This document shows, piece after piece, positions 48,956 through 57,418 of a DNA stretch of 64,000 bases. This stretch comes from a virus, in the IMG/VR virus record IMGVR_UViG_3300025880_001127, positions 1 to 64,000 of that record. The stretch is one strand, 5' to 3'. The translations under genes were made by a program, and so were the position numbers. Below the pieces are notes generated by a model. The model worked only from the letters and a program-made list of their open reading frames with translations. It was not told the origin of the DNA and did no database searches. Each line of letters begins with the position of its first letter. The stretch's first letter is position 1.

Positions 48956-50024
48956 AGTTTGGCGTCCAGCGATGTCTTGGTACAAGTTTAATTTTATCTC
49001 TACCTACTACATATCCTTCGCCACCACTTTCACCTTTTGTAGTTGCTGTTACATCAGCTGGAGCATTGTCTAGCTGATCAATAATATTATTTTTTACTGT
49101 CATAATTTGTACAACTAATCCTAGTATAGCATTTAATCCATTACTGTCACTAGCCATTAGTTTTGCTTGTTGTCCAGCACTTACTTTACTAGTTTTTAAC
49201 CAGTCGAAAAAACCACTTTGTAATTGCTTTAATTTACCTTGTTTTACCATTTGATTTACATATGTATAAATGATATTACCTTTATTACTAAGACCCTGTT
49301 CAGGTGTTAACCAACCGTCAATTGCTTGAGCATTAGCATTAGTTGCTTTTATAATGTCTTCTACACTGCTAATATCTACACTAGCTTGATGTGGTACATA
49401 TGTTTGACCCATAACTACAACTTCATTAGTATTAATTCTTTTTGTATCTTTAATAGGAGTGCCAGTTTTGTCGCCAAACTCTCCGTATATACTGTGTGCC
49501 GCAATACCAATACTACTTGCGCCAACTCTTTTACCAAGATCACTGTTAGCGTCTATAGTATATAGAACACTATTTGGTTCAAATTGATATGTGTCGTTGT
49601 TTGATACGTATGGTTTGCTTGGTGAGTATAATAAATCACCATATATAAAGCCACGCAGATCGTTTGGTGTATTACGTTGCATGATGTCAAATACATCACC
49701 CATGTTATTAGCAAAGTCCTGTCTCCAGTCTTCGCCTTTACCAGTACTCATAACAAATGATTTTAATTCATCACTGCTAGTAGTTTTATTTTTACCCCAG
49801 CCATTTTTACCAGTTAGTACAAACGTTCCGTCTGCTTCTCTGCCCCAATAGATAGTAGGATTGCCGTCCCATTTAATGGCTACATCATTTGAATCTTGAC
49901 CAAGTCGTTGTAGTATACTTGCCGCTCTAAGAGCACCAGCACTGCCTTCAGCAAATACTAGATCTTCTAAGTGCTGGTATTCACGCCCTACTTTAGCTTC
50001 CGTTAAAAACTGGTTTGCTCGCAT
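48951..50024 (-). CDS. Nucleotidyltransferase/ligase-superfamily-like protein (DUF6267-type)
   Basis: 357 aa from MRANQFLTEAKVG, coupled by TAATG to the upstream gene. Lys51 lies in IKWDGNPTIYWG, matching motif I (KxDG) of ATP-dependent DNA/RNA ligases. GFIYGDLLYSP could be motif III, and GEGYVVGRDKIKLVP motif IV/V. The N terminus resembles a capsid-targeting peptide with a cleavage-like EA. It may seal or cap nucleic acid early in infection. Ligase activity is inference. Confidence 0.85.
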   Translation of the reverse strand: MRANQFLTEAKVGREYQHLEDLVFAEGSAGALRAASILQRLGQDSNDVAIKWDGNPTIYWGREADGTFVLTGKNGWGKNKTTSSDELKSFVMSTGKGEDWRQDFANNMGDVFDIMQRNTPNDLRGFIYGDLLYSPSKPYVSNNDTYQFEPNSVLYTIDANSDLGKRVGASSIGIAAHSIYGEFGDKTGTPIKDTKRINTNEVVVMGQTYVPHQASVDISSVEDIIKATNANAQAIDGWLTPEQGLSNKGNIIYTYVNQMVKQGKLKQLQSGFFDWLKTSKVSAGQQAKLMASDSNGLNAILGLVVQIMTVKNNIIDQLDNAPADVTATTKGESGGEGYVVGRDKIKLVPRHRWTPNL

Positions 50025-50812
50025 TAGCTTTGTTCTTTCCAATTTGGATCGTTAGCTCTGATATTTGCTAATAGCTCTTCGCCTTCTTTACCCAATGCTG
50101 CTACAATAGCTTCCACACTGCCCATGTCTTGTTTGTGGGCATTAGGGCCTAATAATAATTTAGCAATCTCATCAATGTCACTTGTAATAAATCCATCTGG
50201 ATCTTTTTTACCGTTTGGTAAACGTTTAAACAATCCAACATAGTTACTCCATAACATGCCTTTTCCTTTAGCAATAATACTAAGCATCTGTTGCTTGTTA
50301 ACACCTTTAAACGGCGATCCTTTTGGAATATTATGTGTATGGAATTGTGCCGCATTAGCAGCATTTGGTACTACCATAATGTCTACTTGGTGTGTGTTAT
50401 CACCAATTGGTGTTTCTACGTGTACACTAGTACCACTTTGTCCTGTGTTAAACCCTGCTAAGTCAAATACTTGACGTAGCTTTTTACGGATGTCAGCATC
50501 TTTAGCGTCTTCCATATTAAAATGTTGTTTTAGCTGATCTACATCTACGATCATATCCAAGTCACCACTTACTTTACCAGGTGTTGGAGTTGCTCCACTA
50601 CCAATTGGTATAGCAGTACTACCAGTTTTTGCCAGTACTGAATTAATTGATTTCATAATGCCAGGTATTAGTTTGTGATCAAAGCCCACACTGTCAGGGA
50701 ATACATTACCGCCTTCTCTAAGATGTAAATCTTCTTGTCTTAATCTTTTGATGCGGCTTCCACGACGGATTTTGCGTTTGCTCATTCCGCCTAGTATGTC
50801 TTTAATCTTCAC
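50024..50812 (-). CDS. Nucleotidyltransferase-fold protein (Pol beta-like)
   Basis: 262 aa. GSGATPTPGKVSGDLDMIVDV carries the GS and DxD metal motif, and HQVDIMVVP the third Asp. N-terminal MKIKDILGGMSKRK is basic and capsid-targeting-like. Adjacent and coupled to the ligase-like gene, giving a possible two-step nucleic acid repair pair. Confidence 0.83.
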   Translation of the reverse strand: MKIKDILGGMSKRKIRRGSRIKRLRQEDLHLREGGNVFPDSVGFDHKLIPGIMKSINSVLAKTGSTAIPIGSGATPTPGKVSGDLDMIVDVDQLKQHFNMEDAKDADIRKKLRQVFDLAGFNTGQSGTSVHVETPIGDNTHQVDIMVVPNAANAAQFHTHNIPKGSPFKGVNKQQMLSIIAKGKGMLWSNYVGLFKRLPNGKKDPDGFITSDIDEIAKLLLGPNAHKQDMGSVEAIVAALGKEGEELLANIRANDPNWKEQS

Positions 50813-51045
50813 AGCTTTGATACCCCTCTTTTAAACTTCCGAGGATCCTTGGTGCGAATTGAATTAATTAATCTTTTATTCAAATCCGCCGCAGTTTCAT
50901 TATCAAATGTCTCATTAATTAATTCAATTAAGTTAATTGCCGTAGCAATTACTTGTTCAGCATTTGCTTCAACAAGTTGCCGTCTGTCACGCTTTGGTGA
51001 CATAGAATTAATTTCTTCTAAAATAGATCTCGTTTTACGTTTCAT
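50809..51045 (-). CDS. Hypothetical helical protein (78 aa)
   Basis: Basic N-terminal helix (MKRKTRSILEEINSMSPKRDRRQ) and a central helix (ATAINLIELINETF). ATGA-coupled to the nucleotidyltransferase gene, so a likely partner. TATAAATA box just upstream. Confidence 0.75.
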   Translation of the reverse strand: MKRKTRSILEEINSMSPKRDRRQLVEANAEQVIATAINLIELINETFDNETAADLNKRLINSIRTKDPRKFKRGVSKL

Positions 51046-51053
51046 ATCAATAC

Positions 51054-51061
51054 TATTTATA
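51054..51061 (-). promoter_or_regulatory. T4-late-like promoter TATAAATA
   Basis: TATAAATA on the minus strand 9 nt before the start codon at 51045; may drive the packaged-protein block 50809 to 48951. Confidence 0.55.
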
Positions 51062-51257
51062 AATATTGTTGTTAAAACATTGGTGGATAGTACTTATAGC
51101 AACTTTGCATTTCCTGATCGTGAACTTAGGATCCATAGGCAATAAGAATTAATACAGCTATGGGATGCGGGCAACAATTCAGGCTAATATCTTCGCCCGT
51201 TGTTCGTACATCATATTATAGATACATATAAGGTCAACGGCATCAATGTTTTAACAA
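51062..51257. other. Gene-free region between late block and helicase
   Basis: 196 nt with no ORF above background. A GGGCAACAA/GCCCGTTGTT pair of half-similar blocks lies at about 51168-51205. No tRNA cloverleaf was found. A TTGACC box near 51235 lacks a good -10 partner. Confidence 0.5.
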
Positions 51258-52643
51258 CTATTCCCTTCGTTTAAGTAAATTTTGTAATCTTGCGGCGTTT
51301 TCCACTGCGGTATTATCAGGCTGTGCTGACTCAGTACCAGCAGGGCTAACAGTTGCTTTATTCTTTAAGCTCTGATAGATGCTTGCTACTTGTCCTTCTT
51401 CACCTTGTTCATCTTCATCCAAGTCTGTAATACGCAGTGTATTCATATCATAGCCCAAGTCTAGTTTAGATCCAACACCACTACTACTACGTGTTTTCAT
51501 AAACTGTATCTGTACTCTGCCACGTTCACGCATTGCTCTTGAGCTAAAGATACCAATTAGGTTGTCTGCTGTATTAATCTTACTAATACCACCAGCAATG
51601 TGACTGTGATCAAACTCTACTTCATCAACAGCACCACGATTCAACTGAGACGCTGTAACAAACAATATGTTAAGCTCAATAGCTAAGTTACGTAGTTCTT
51701 CACTTACATACTTGTCTTTAATAAACTGATCGCTTGGATTAACTTTAACGCTAACAGGCATCATAAGATCCAAATAGTCCACAAACAATCCATCAATTTT
51801 AATGTCGTTTTGTATCTGATATTCTTTAATATATGCCTTGATATCATTAATAGTTGCGCCGTTAGGCATTTGTATCATTTGTAGTACGCCTGCTTTTTTG
51901 CTTGCCATACGTACTTTAAGTGCTGTGTCATCAGCATTGCGCATAACATCTTTAGTACTCTGGTTAGTAACCATAGCATCAATACGCATACTACATAGTT
52001 CTTCACTAAGTTCTAAACTTACATACACTACGTTCTTGCCAGCTAAACTCCAGTTGAGTGCCATGTTTTGCATAAACAAACTCTTACCACTACCGGATCC
52101 GCCAGCAAAGATGTTTAGTTCGCCTGGATTAAATCCACCATATAGTATCTTGTCAAGGCTTTCCCATCCAGTACTGTTTTGTCCACGATTGTCTTTAATT
52201 GCTTGTATACGTCCTGCTGGATCGTCCCAGTAGTTAAGCCCAAAGTCTTTTGCTAGTCCAATACCAACAGCATCTTTAATTAGTTGCTCAACACTTCCGT
52301 ATTCATGTCGTTCTAGTTTATCAGCACTTTCCAGGATAGCACCCTCAAGTGCCTTGTGTCTACAAAACTTTTCGTATTCATCCATAAACCATTTTTTATG
52401 GTCATCAGTAATCTTTGCTCTTACATCATCAAATTCAATTCTTACTTTGGCTTTAATTTGTTCATGTGTTGGTAAATCGCCGTAGCCATCTACATGTTCT
52501 TGTATAAAGTCCATAACAGGCTGATACTTACGAACAAAGTATTTGCTGTTTGTAATCGCATTGCAGCGTACAAACAAATCTTTGTCAGCAAGTAAAAACT
52601 CTAGATATAACTTTTGTAAATCTTCTGTGTACTCTTCACTCAT
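51258..52643 (-). CDS. 41: Replicative DNA helicase (T4 gp41/DnaB-like)
   Basis: 461 aa. Walker A GGSGSGKSLFMQN, then VVYVSLELSEELCSMRID, Walker B GLFVDYLDLM, and TASQLNRGAVDE. N-terminal helical domain as in gp41. Hexameric 5'-3' helicase of the replisome, paired with gp61 primase nearby. Confidence 0.94.
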   Translation of the reverse strand: MSEEYTEDLQKLYLEFLLADKDLFVRCNAITNSKYFVRKYQPVMDFIQEHVDGYGDLPTHEQIKAKVRIEFDDVRAKITDDHKKWFMDEYEKFCRHKALEGAILESADKLERHEYGSVEQLIKDAVGIGLAKDFGLNYWDDPAGRIQAIKDNRGQNSTGWESLDKILYGGFNPGELNIFAGGSGSGKSLFMQNMALNWSLAGKNVVYVSLELSEELCSMRIDAMVTNQSTKDVMRNADDTALKVRMASKKAGVLQMIQMPNGATINDIKAYIKEYQIQNDIKIDGLFVDYLDLMMPVSVKVNPSDQFIKDKYVSEELRNLAIELNILFVTASQLNRGAVDEVEFDHSHIAGGISKINTADNLIGIFSSRAMRERGRVQIQFMKTRSSSGVGSKLDLGYDMNTLRITDLDEDEQGEEGQVASIYQSLKNKATVSPAGTESAQPDNTAVENAARLQNLLKRRE

Positions 52644-52989
52644 TATTTGTTAGCTTCTTCAATATATATTCCTCTCGAGTGTAGATCATTCGCCAGGCGT
52701 CACCCTTGAGCGGCACTTTACCATGCATATCCATAGTTATAGCGTATTCCCAGTAATTTGTCAACCAGATAAACTTACCACTGTGATCACTACGGGTTGG
52801 CATCCAAGCAAAATGCTTGGTCCAATAACTGTGTAAATCAGCATATGCGCTAATGTGTTTCATCTTATCTACTTGTCTCCAAAAATTTTCATCTCTTATA
52901 TTATAATCATCTACAATAGGATTTTGCAAGTAATCATCTACAATAGGATTTTGCAAGTAGCTGGATCTTCGTTGTGTTTGTTTCTGCAC
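52636..52989 (-). CDS. Hypothetical protein with duplicated 9-residue segment
   Basis: 117 aa, not recognised. YLQNPIVDD occurs twice in a row near residues 11-28 because of a 27-bp tandem duplication. The rest is aromatic-rich (NFWRQVDKMKH, SYWTKHFAWMP). It overlaps both primase (56 nt) and helicase (8 nt); an internal start after the repeat cannot be excluded. Confidence 0.75.
   Translation of the reverse strand: MQKQTQRRSSYLQNPIVDDYLQNPIVDDYNIRDENFWRQVDKMKHISAYADLHSYWTKHFAWMPTRSDHSGKFIWLTNYWEYAITMDMHGKVPLKGDAWRMIYTREEYILKKLTNNE
52904..52957. repeat. 27-bp perfect tandem duplication
   Basis: The unit starting TAATCATCTACAATAGG (plus strand) occurs at 52904-52930 and 52931-52957. It covers the primase stop codon and adds nine codons to the downstream gene. 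Confidence 0.9.
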
Positions 52990-53953
52990 TGTCTATAATG
53001 CTCCTCACTGTGAATAGTCTACCATATTTTACAGCAGCATCTGCCGCATCTTTACAGCTTTCCCATGGAGGAAAACTGACTGACCAACCTCTGCGAATAG
53101 CTGTTTTAACTAAGTCCATGCCTGCGCTATCTGCGTCTGGCACAACTATAACTTCTTTTTTTAGATCGTCAATAATATCACACTGTACATTACTTGGTGT
53201 ATTGCCACTAGTAGCAATGCCATTTACTAACAATGCGTCCATTTGACCTTCAGTAACGATCGTATACTTATGAGTACGCTGTTTGTCTAGATTATAAACA
53301 AAGTTCTTGGGCATCTGATGATAGTATTTTGGTGTAGCTTTGTCAGGTGTTTGTCCTACCCAACGTGCTGTATATCCTACTGTTTTTCCTTTATAGTTAA
53401 ACGGCAATATGATACGATTTCTGAAATGGCTTTCTGGTGTCCACTGCCAACCATTATAGAAACTCATTCCACGCTCTTCAACATACTGTACTGCTTTTAT
53501 AAAACTTTCCAGTTGTCTTGGAGTTAGTGTATCAGTATCCCATTTATCAAAGGTAGTTGCGTTTTTTGGCAATTCCATAGGTTGCCATGTAATTTTAGCT
53601 TTTTCCTTACGTTCAGTAGTTGAAATAAACTGTTGTGCTACTTGATCTTTTTCGTTCTCTTTAAGTAGTTCAAAATTAACTCGTTGTATTTGGGCTGGAT
53701 CAGCGCCAAACGCTACTAGTAAATCAGATAACATTGTGTTGATTCGGTTACCAGGGCTCCAACCTGTTTTGTAATTACAGTTAAAACAGTTATATTGAAC
53801 TTTATCGTCCTGGAACATTATACCGCCACGTCCACGAGTATCTCTACTGTGTCCACGAGTATGGCACATTGGACAATTACCACTTGTCCATCCACTTGGG
53901 GACTGTTTCCAGCCACCAGGAATGCTCTGGCGTACAAAATCTAAAACTATCAT
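52934..53953 (-). CDS. 61: DNA primase (T4 gp61-like)
   Basis: 339 aa. Zinc ribbon CPMC...CFNC in the first 65 residues, then TIVTEGQMDALLVNG and EVIVVPDADSAGMDL, the TOPRIM motifs. Makes RNA primers with the gp41 helicase, in the T4-like order. Confidence 0.93.
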   Translation of the reverse strand: MIVLDFVRQSIPGGWKQSPSGWTSGNCPMCHTRGHSRDTRGRGGIMFQDDKVQYNCFNCNYKTGWSPGNRINTMLSDLLVAFGADPAQIQRVNFELLKENEKDQVAQQFISTTERKEKAKITWQPMELPKNATTFDKWDTDTLTPRQLESFIKAVQYVEERGMSFYNGWQWTPESHFRNRIILPFNYKGKTVGYTARWVGQTPDKATPKYYHQMPKNFVYNLDKQRTHKYTIVTEGQMDALLVNGIATSGNTPSNVQCDIIDDLKKEVIVVPDADSAGMDLVKTAIRRGWSVSFPPWESCKDAADAAVKYGRLFTVRSIIDSAETNTTKIQLLAKSYCR

Positions 53954-53962
53954 ATATGCAGT

Positions 53963-54757
53963 TTAACTTCTATATAGCACTTTGTCAAGTGTTCCTTCGT
54001 TGCCAACTGCTGCAACATAGCGGAAACGTACCCACATAAACATACCATCAAATGTAAACGGCTCTAGTCCAGTGGCACCAGTAAATGTCCAATAATCTTC
54101 TGCGTCACCTGGATTAAGCTGAATAGTAAACCAATCGCCAACTGCTTCTGTTGGGCTTTGTTCAAGTGATCCTTCAGCATAAAACTTGCCACTAAAGTTA
54201 GTAGTGTACGCTACAACAGTATTTGTGCCGTCACTATTCTGACTTTGGGCTGTACCAGTAAAATTATTTGTTGTATCAGTATCACCAGTTAAACTTTCAT
54301 CATCTTGACTAGGGGTAATAGTGGTAGCTGTGGTAGCTTTTACTTCTAATACATATGTTAACCGTGCGTTTTGGTCACTGTATAGTCCAAATACCATTGC
54401 TTCACTATCGGTATAAGTAATGGTAACATCATATAACGCAGGAGACAATTTACCTAGATCGGACTCAGTTAACCGCATTAATACACTACCAGTATCAGTA
54501 CTAAGTGTAACAAGAGTTTTAGTTATAATAGCAGTCTTGGTTGTTCTATTAACCACACTTGCTTTAAAAGTTTTATTAGCTAAACTTACTGGTTTGCGAC
54601 TGTTATCGATAACAAAGAATTCAAAATCATTAGTAACCCCATCATAAGCAATTAATGGCTTATGATTTTGTGAACCATAATATGTTGTACCTCTACGATT
54701 TGGTATAACAATTTCACTTCGTTGGTTGTAACTATATGCTTTGCTTTGATAATTCAT
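53963..54757 (-). CDS. Virion structural protein
   Basis: 264 aa from MNYQSKAYSY (GGAG upstream). Thr/Ser/Asp-rich beta strands, FDGMFMWVRFRYVAAVGNEGTLDKVLYRS at the end, as in baseplate or fibre proteins with immunoglobulin-like domains. TATAAATA box at 54776-54783. Exact role unknown. Confidence 0.78.
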   Translation of the reverse strand: MNYQSKAYSYNQRSEIVIPNRRGTTYYGSQNHKPLIAYDGVTNDFEFFVIDNSRKPVSLANKTFKASVVNRTTKTAIITKTLVTLSTDTGSVLMRLTESDLGKLSPALYDVTITYTDSEAMVFGLYSDQNARLTYVLEVKATTATTITPSQDDESLTGDTDTTNNFTGTAQSQNSDGTNTVVAYTTNFSGKFYAEGSLEQSPTEAVGDWFTIQLNPGDAEDYWTFTGATGLEPFTFDGMFMWVRFRYVAAVGNEGTLDKVLYRS

Positions 54758-54775
54758 GTTTCGGATCTCCACTAC

Positions 54776-54783
54776 TATTTATA
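54776..54783 (-). promoter_or_regulatory. T4-late-like promoter TATAAATA
   Basis: TATAAATA on the minus strand, 19 nt before the start of 53963-54757. It lies in the divergent gap with the plus-strand gene at 54803. Confidence 0.62.
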
Positions 54784-54802
54784 GTGATAAGTAATAATAA
54801 TA

Positions 54803-55186
54803 ATGACACATATACCAAACAAATATCAAAAACTACTAGAAAATTTTCCGTTCTTAACTTTAGTTTCGTACGGCGGTAACGAGTACGTTGGAATAATGCA
54901 AAATCAGGACCATCAGATGGCCAGTATGTATTGTTTTGATAATATTAAAAATGACAAAGACAAAGAAGAATTTATTGAACTAGGCGAAGAATGGTGGTGG
55001 GGGACAAATAGAATGATCCCTATTAACATTATTTTTAAAAGTCAGTGGAGCAAATATAGATCATCACTGGTTACATTTAGTCTTAAAGACTTTCAAGTAG
55101 TACATGGGCCAACTATTAGCCTAAGTAACATTTGTCAGAAACGTATTAAACGCCGTAATATTCAGTTAGTACGTAAAGTTACGTAG
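54803..55186 (+). CDS. Hypothetical protein (127 aa), plus strand
   Basis: Lone plus-strand gene here. MTHIPNKYQKLLENFPFLTLVSYGGNEYVGIMQNQD and EEWWWGTNRMIPINIIF are blocks I associate with a conserved protein of T4-like marine phages. Soluble; function unknown. It converges on the PhyH-like gene with an 8-nt overlap. Confidence 0.82.
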   Translation: MTHIPNKYQKLLENFPFLTLVSYGGNEYVGIMQNQDHQMASMYCFDNIKNDKDKEEFIELGEEWWWGTNRMIPINIIFKSQWSKYRSSLVTFSLKDFQVVHGPTISLSNICQKRIKRRNIQLVRKVT

Positions 55187-55916
55187 TTCTAATATTACTG
55201 TTTACTTGCGGATCAATTACACTTAGTTTACGACTAGTTGATTTTTCTGCCGCATGCAGTAATAATGCTCGTCTAATTTCATTGCTGTTATTAGGCATGG
55301 TACTGTGTAGTAGCCTCGGATGCCATGCTACAAAACTACCAGCATTTGCTGTGTACTGTTGATAATTATCAGCATAGAATGTATACCAACTTTTATCATC
55401 TTGTATGCTTCTTGGATCAAATATATAGTTGTGAGTTCCTGGAACGTACCCTGTTGCTCCATTGTGTTCATTAAAATCACACATCATTACCATAAACTGT
55501 AGACCTAATAATTCTTGATTATATCGAAATTCTGGAAATCTATAAGGTGTATCAATATGTGGACGATAAAAATTCATACCTGGATGTAATACAATAAAAT
55601 CTTGCACATGCCATACCCAATTATGTTCACCGAATGCTGCGTCTGCGTATTGTCCTAGTGTGTTTTTCATTTCATTGATTATTGGATGCTGAACTTGTTC
55701 AGTCCAGTAATATGCCCAGTCAATGTCAGTCTTAGGGTTTTCCATGTCTTTTACTTGATTCCATCCAATCCATTTTTTATCTTTAGTGTGTCCTCGCTCA
55801 GGTCTTATTGTTTCAGCAAATTCATTAAGTTCGTTTATCTTGCCTATATCAAAAGCATCACGCTGAACTGTAAACCCGGTATGCTTCAAATCGTGTAAAA
55901 AAATGTCTCTGTTCAT
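55179..55916 (-). CDS. Phytanoyl-CoA dioxygenase-like 2OG/Fe(II) oxygenase
   Basis: 245 aa. Fe ligands in RPHIDTPYR (HxD) and LLHSTMPNN, and the 2OG-binding Arg in EIRRALLLH. PhyH-type fold with GATGYVPGTHNY. Phage copies of this superfamily are common and mostly unassigned; targets include nucleic acids, sugars or proteins. Confidence 0.87.
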   Translation of the reverse strand: MNRDIFLHDLKHTGFTVQRDAFDIGKINELNEFAETIRPERGHTKDKKWIGWNQVKDMENPKTDIDWAYYWTEQVQHPIINEMKNTLGQYADAAFGEHNWVWHVQDFIVLHPGMNFYRPHIDTPYRFPEFRYNQELLGLQFMVMMCDFNEHNGATGYVPGTHNYIFDPRSIQDDKSWYTFYADNYQQYTANAGSFVAWHPRLLHSTMPNNSNEIRRALLLHAAEKSTSRKLSVIDPQVNSNIRTT

Positions 55917-55917
55917 G

Positions 55918-56475
55918 TTAATATCCTAATTGTTCACATATTAAGTTAATATGTACTATGCACGCCATTGCGTAAGAATGGGCGTGACTTTTCTTAAAGT
56001 AGTATTCGTTACCAACTGGCTTAGTCCAGACTTCTTGTAGTATTCGTTGCCAGCTTTGATTTGCTAAATGCCGTTTAGCTGGACGTATAATTGCTAATGT
56101 TGCCGCTAGTTGCTCTAGTGTAGTAGGACGTAATTGTTTTAGTAATTTTTCATGTCCTGAAAGATGAAAAACTTTATCAACAAAGTCTGTATGCTCTAGT
56201 AATTGCCACACTGGCTCTTTATTCATTAGTTGCTCCAGATGATCATTATCCCTTACATCTTTATATATGCTGACATTTAATACGTCTAGTTTAAAAAAGC
56301 CTTTGTCATCAGCCATTTTATGATCAATTGTACAAAGCCCATTAACTGGATCTACTGGTACACGATGTGTATATACACCTGTATTATGTTTTTTGCTTTT
56401 TAATCTTGCTGGTACATGTTTTACTAGTTTTAGTGCTAGTTTTCTGTCAGCAAAGTCTAAGTCAATATCTGGCAT
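55918..56475 (-). CDS. Miniature DnaE-like (Pol III alpha) protein
   Basis: 185 aa. MPDIDLDFADRKLALKL is the DnaE palm PDIDIDF motif; later FFKLDVLNVSIY and KKSHAHSYAMACIVHIN match further DnaE blocks. The bacterial enzyme exceeds 1,000 aa, so most of the polymerase is missing. One metal-binding Asp pair remains. Possibly a regulator or clamp-binding relic. Confidence 0.75.
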   Translation of the reverse strand: MPDIDLDFADRKLALKLVKHVPARLKSKKHNTGVYTHRVPVDPVNGLCTIDHKMADDKGFFKLDVLNVSIYKDVRDNDHLEQLMNKEPVWQLLEHTDFVDKVFHLSGHEKLLKQLRPTTLEQLAATLAIIRPAKRHLANQSWQRILQEVWTKPVGNEYYFKKSHAHSYAMACIVHINLICEQLGY

Positions 56476-56478
56476 GCT

Positions 56479-56772
56479 TTACCCTAACCAAAATAACTGT
56501 ACCATAGCGATACTATTCATTACAACAAACCATATTGTTAGTACAATAGCAAATCCTGCTCGTCTAATCCATGTACTGATCACACCAAGTATACTGCCTA
56601 CCAAATACATAGGAATAAAGATCTTGGTTGCTGGATCTAATACTGTATATGTTAATACCGCACTAGCACCAATCAGCATTACGGCTTCAACTAGTTCGCA
56701 GTAAAACGCAAACGGCGAAAACTTATAACTATCTTTAAAAAACTCTATTACGTTATTATACATCTTACGCAT
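56479..56772 (-). CDS. Membrane protein, three spans
   Basis: 97 aa. TM helices near 28-45, 50-65 and 72-92 (AFAIVLTIWFVVMNSIAMVQLFW). Similar small proteins occur in T4-like marine phages. Overlaps the zinc-finger gene by 8 nt. Confidence 0.78.
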   Translation of the reverse strand: MRKMYNNVIEFFKDSYKFSPFAFYCELVEAVMLIGASAVLTYTVLDPATKIFIPMYLVGSILGVISTWIRRAGFAIVLTIWFVVMNSIAMVQLFWLG

Positions 56773-57418
56773 TACTATCTCCGTCTATTATTGTTTTAAC
56801 CCACTGTACATCTTGTGGTTGTTGTTGTGTTTTTCTACCCCAATGAGTAGCATCAATACTATTTGCTACACGATTGAAACATTCTTCATTCATATTGTTT
56901 AGTGCTGATTGAGCTCGTTTACTACAAATAATAATCCAGGGGGATATTTTTCCACTCTCTGCCCAATCTGCGATAACATAACCACCAGCACTTTCCCAGA
57001 ACGTATCAAAGTAAGACGTCTTACTTGCGTGTTCTACAAATCTTTCTAATGCTCTATCAACTGTTTCTTTTTTTAGATGTTCTCTAATGAACAGCATATA
57101 CATTCTATCAGTTGCCCAGTCTTTGAGCTTTGCTTGCTTACGTACTAACCAACGTGTGTATGCTTCTGCGTCAATAACATTGGTATTAATACAATAACTA
57201 CCAAACTTTACAAACGCACTAAAGTACTGACTATCAACAAACTGTGTATACTCTCTTGGCTTGCCTTGCATACCCAAACGATAAAACAAATCAAATGCCA
57301 AGAATCCTGCTATAGTTTCAGGAAACTCTTTTTGTAACCATCTTCTTTTCTTTTCACAGATGTGTGACATAAGTGTGCTTTCACGCTTAAAAACCTTGCC
57401 ACAATACTCGCACTTCAT
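56765..57418 (-). CDS. Zinc-finger protein, T4-like phage conserved
   Basis: 217 aa. N-terminal C2H2-type knuckle CEYCGKVFKRESTLMSHIC. The remainder is helical and aromatic (RWLQKEFPETIAGFLAFDLFYR). Not recognised; a replication or transcription role is possible. Confidence 0.82.
   Translation of the reverse strand: MKCEYCGKVFKRESTLMSHICEKKRRWLQKEFPETIAGFLAFDLFYRLGMQGKPREYTQFVDSQYFSAFVKFGSYCINTNVIDAEAYTRWLVRKQAKLKDWATDRMYMLFIREHLKKETVDRALERFVEHASKTSYFDTFWESAGGYVIADWAESGKISPWIIICSKRAQSALNNMNEECFNRVANSIDATHWGRKTQQQPQDVQWVKTIIDGDSNA
57009..57026. repeat. 18-bp perfect palindrome inside a gene
   Basis: AAGTAAGACGTCTTACTT is self-complementary. It contains the full GTAAGACGTCTTAC core found in several promoters, but here it lies within the coding region of the zinc-finger protein. 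Confidence 0.85.

Noticed and set aside
51062-51257. tRNA or sRNA gene in the gap
   Set aside because: No cloverleaf, no consistent promoter-terminator pair; the GGGCAAC-like blocks are direct-type, not inverted, repeats.
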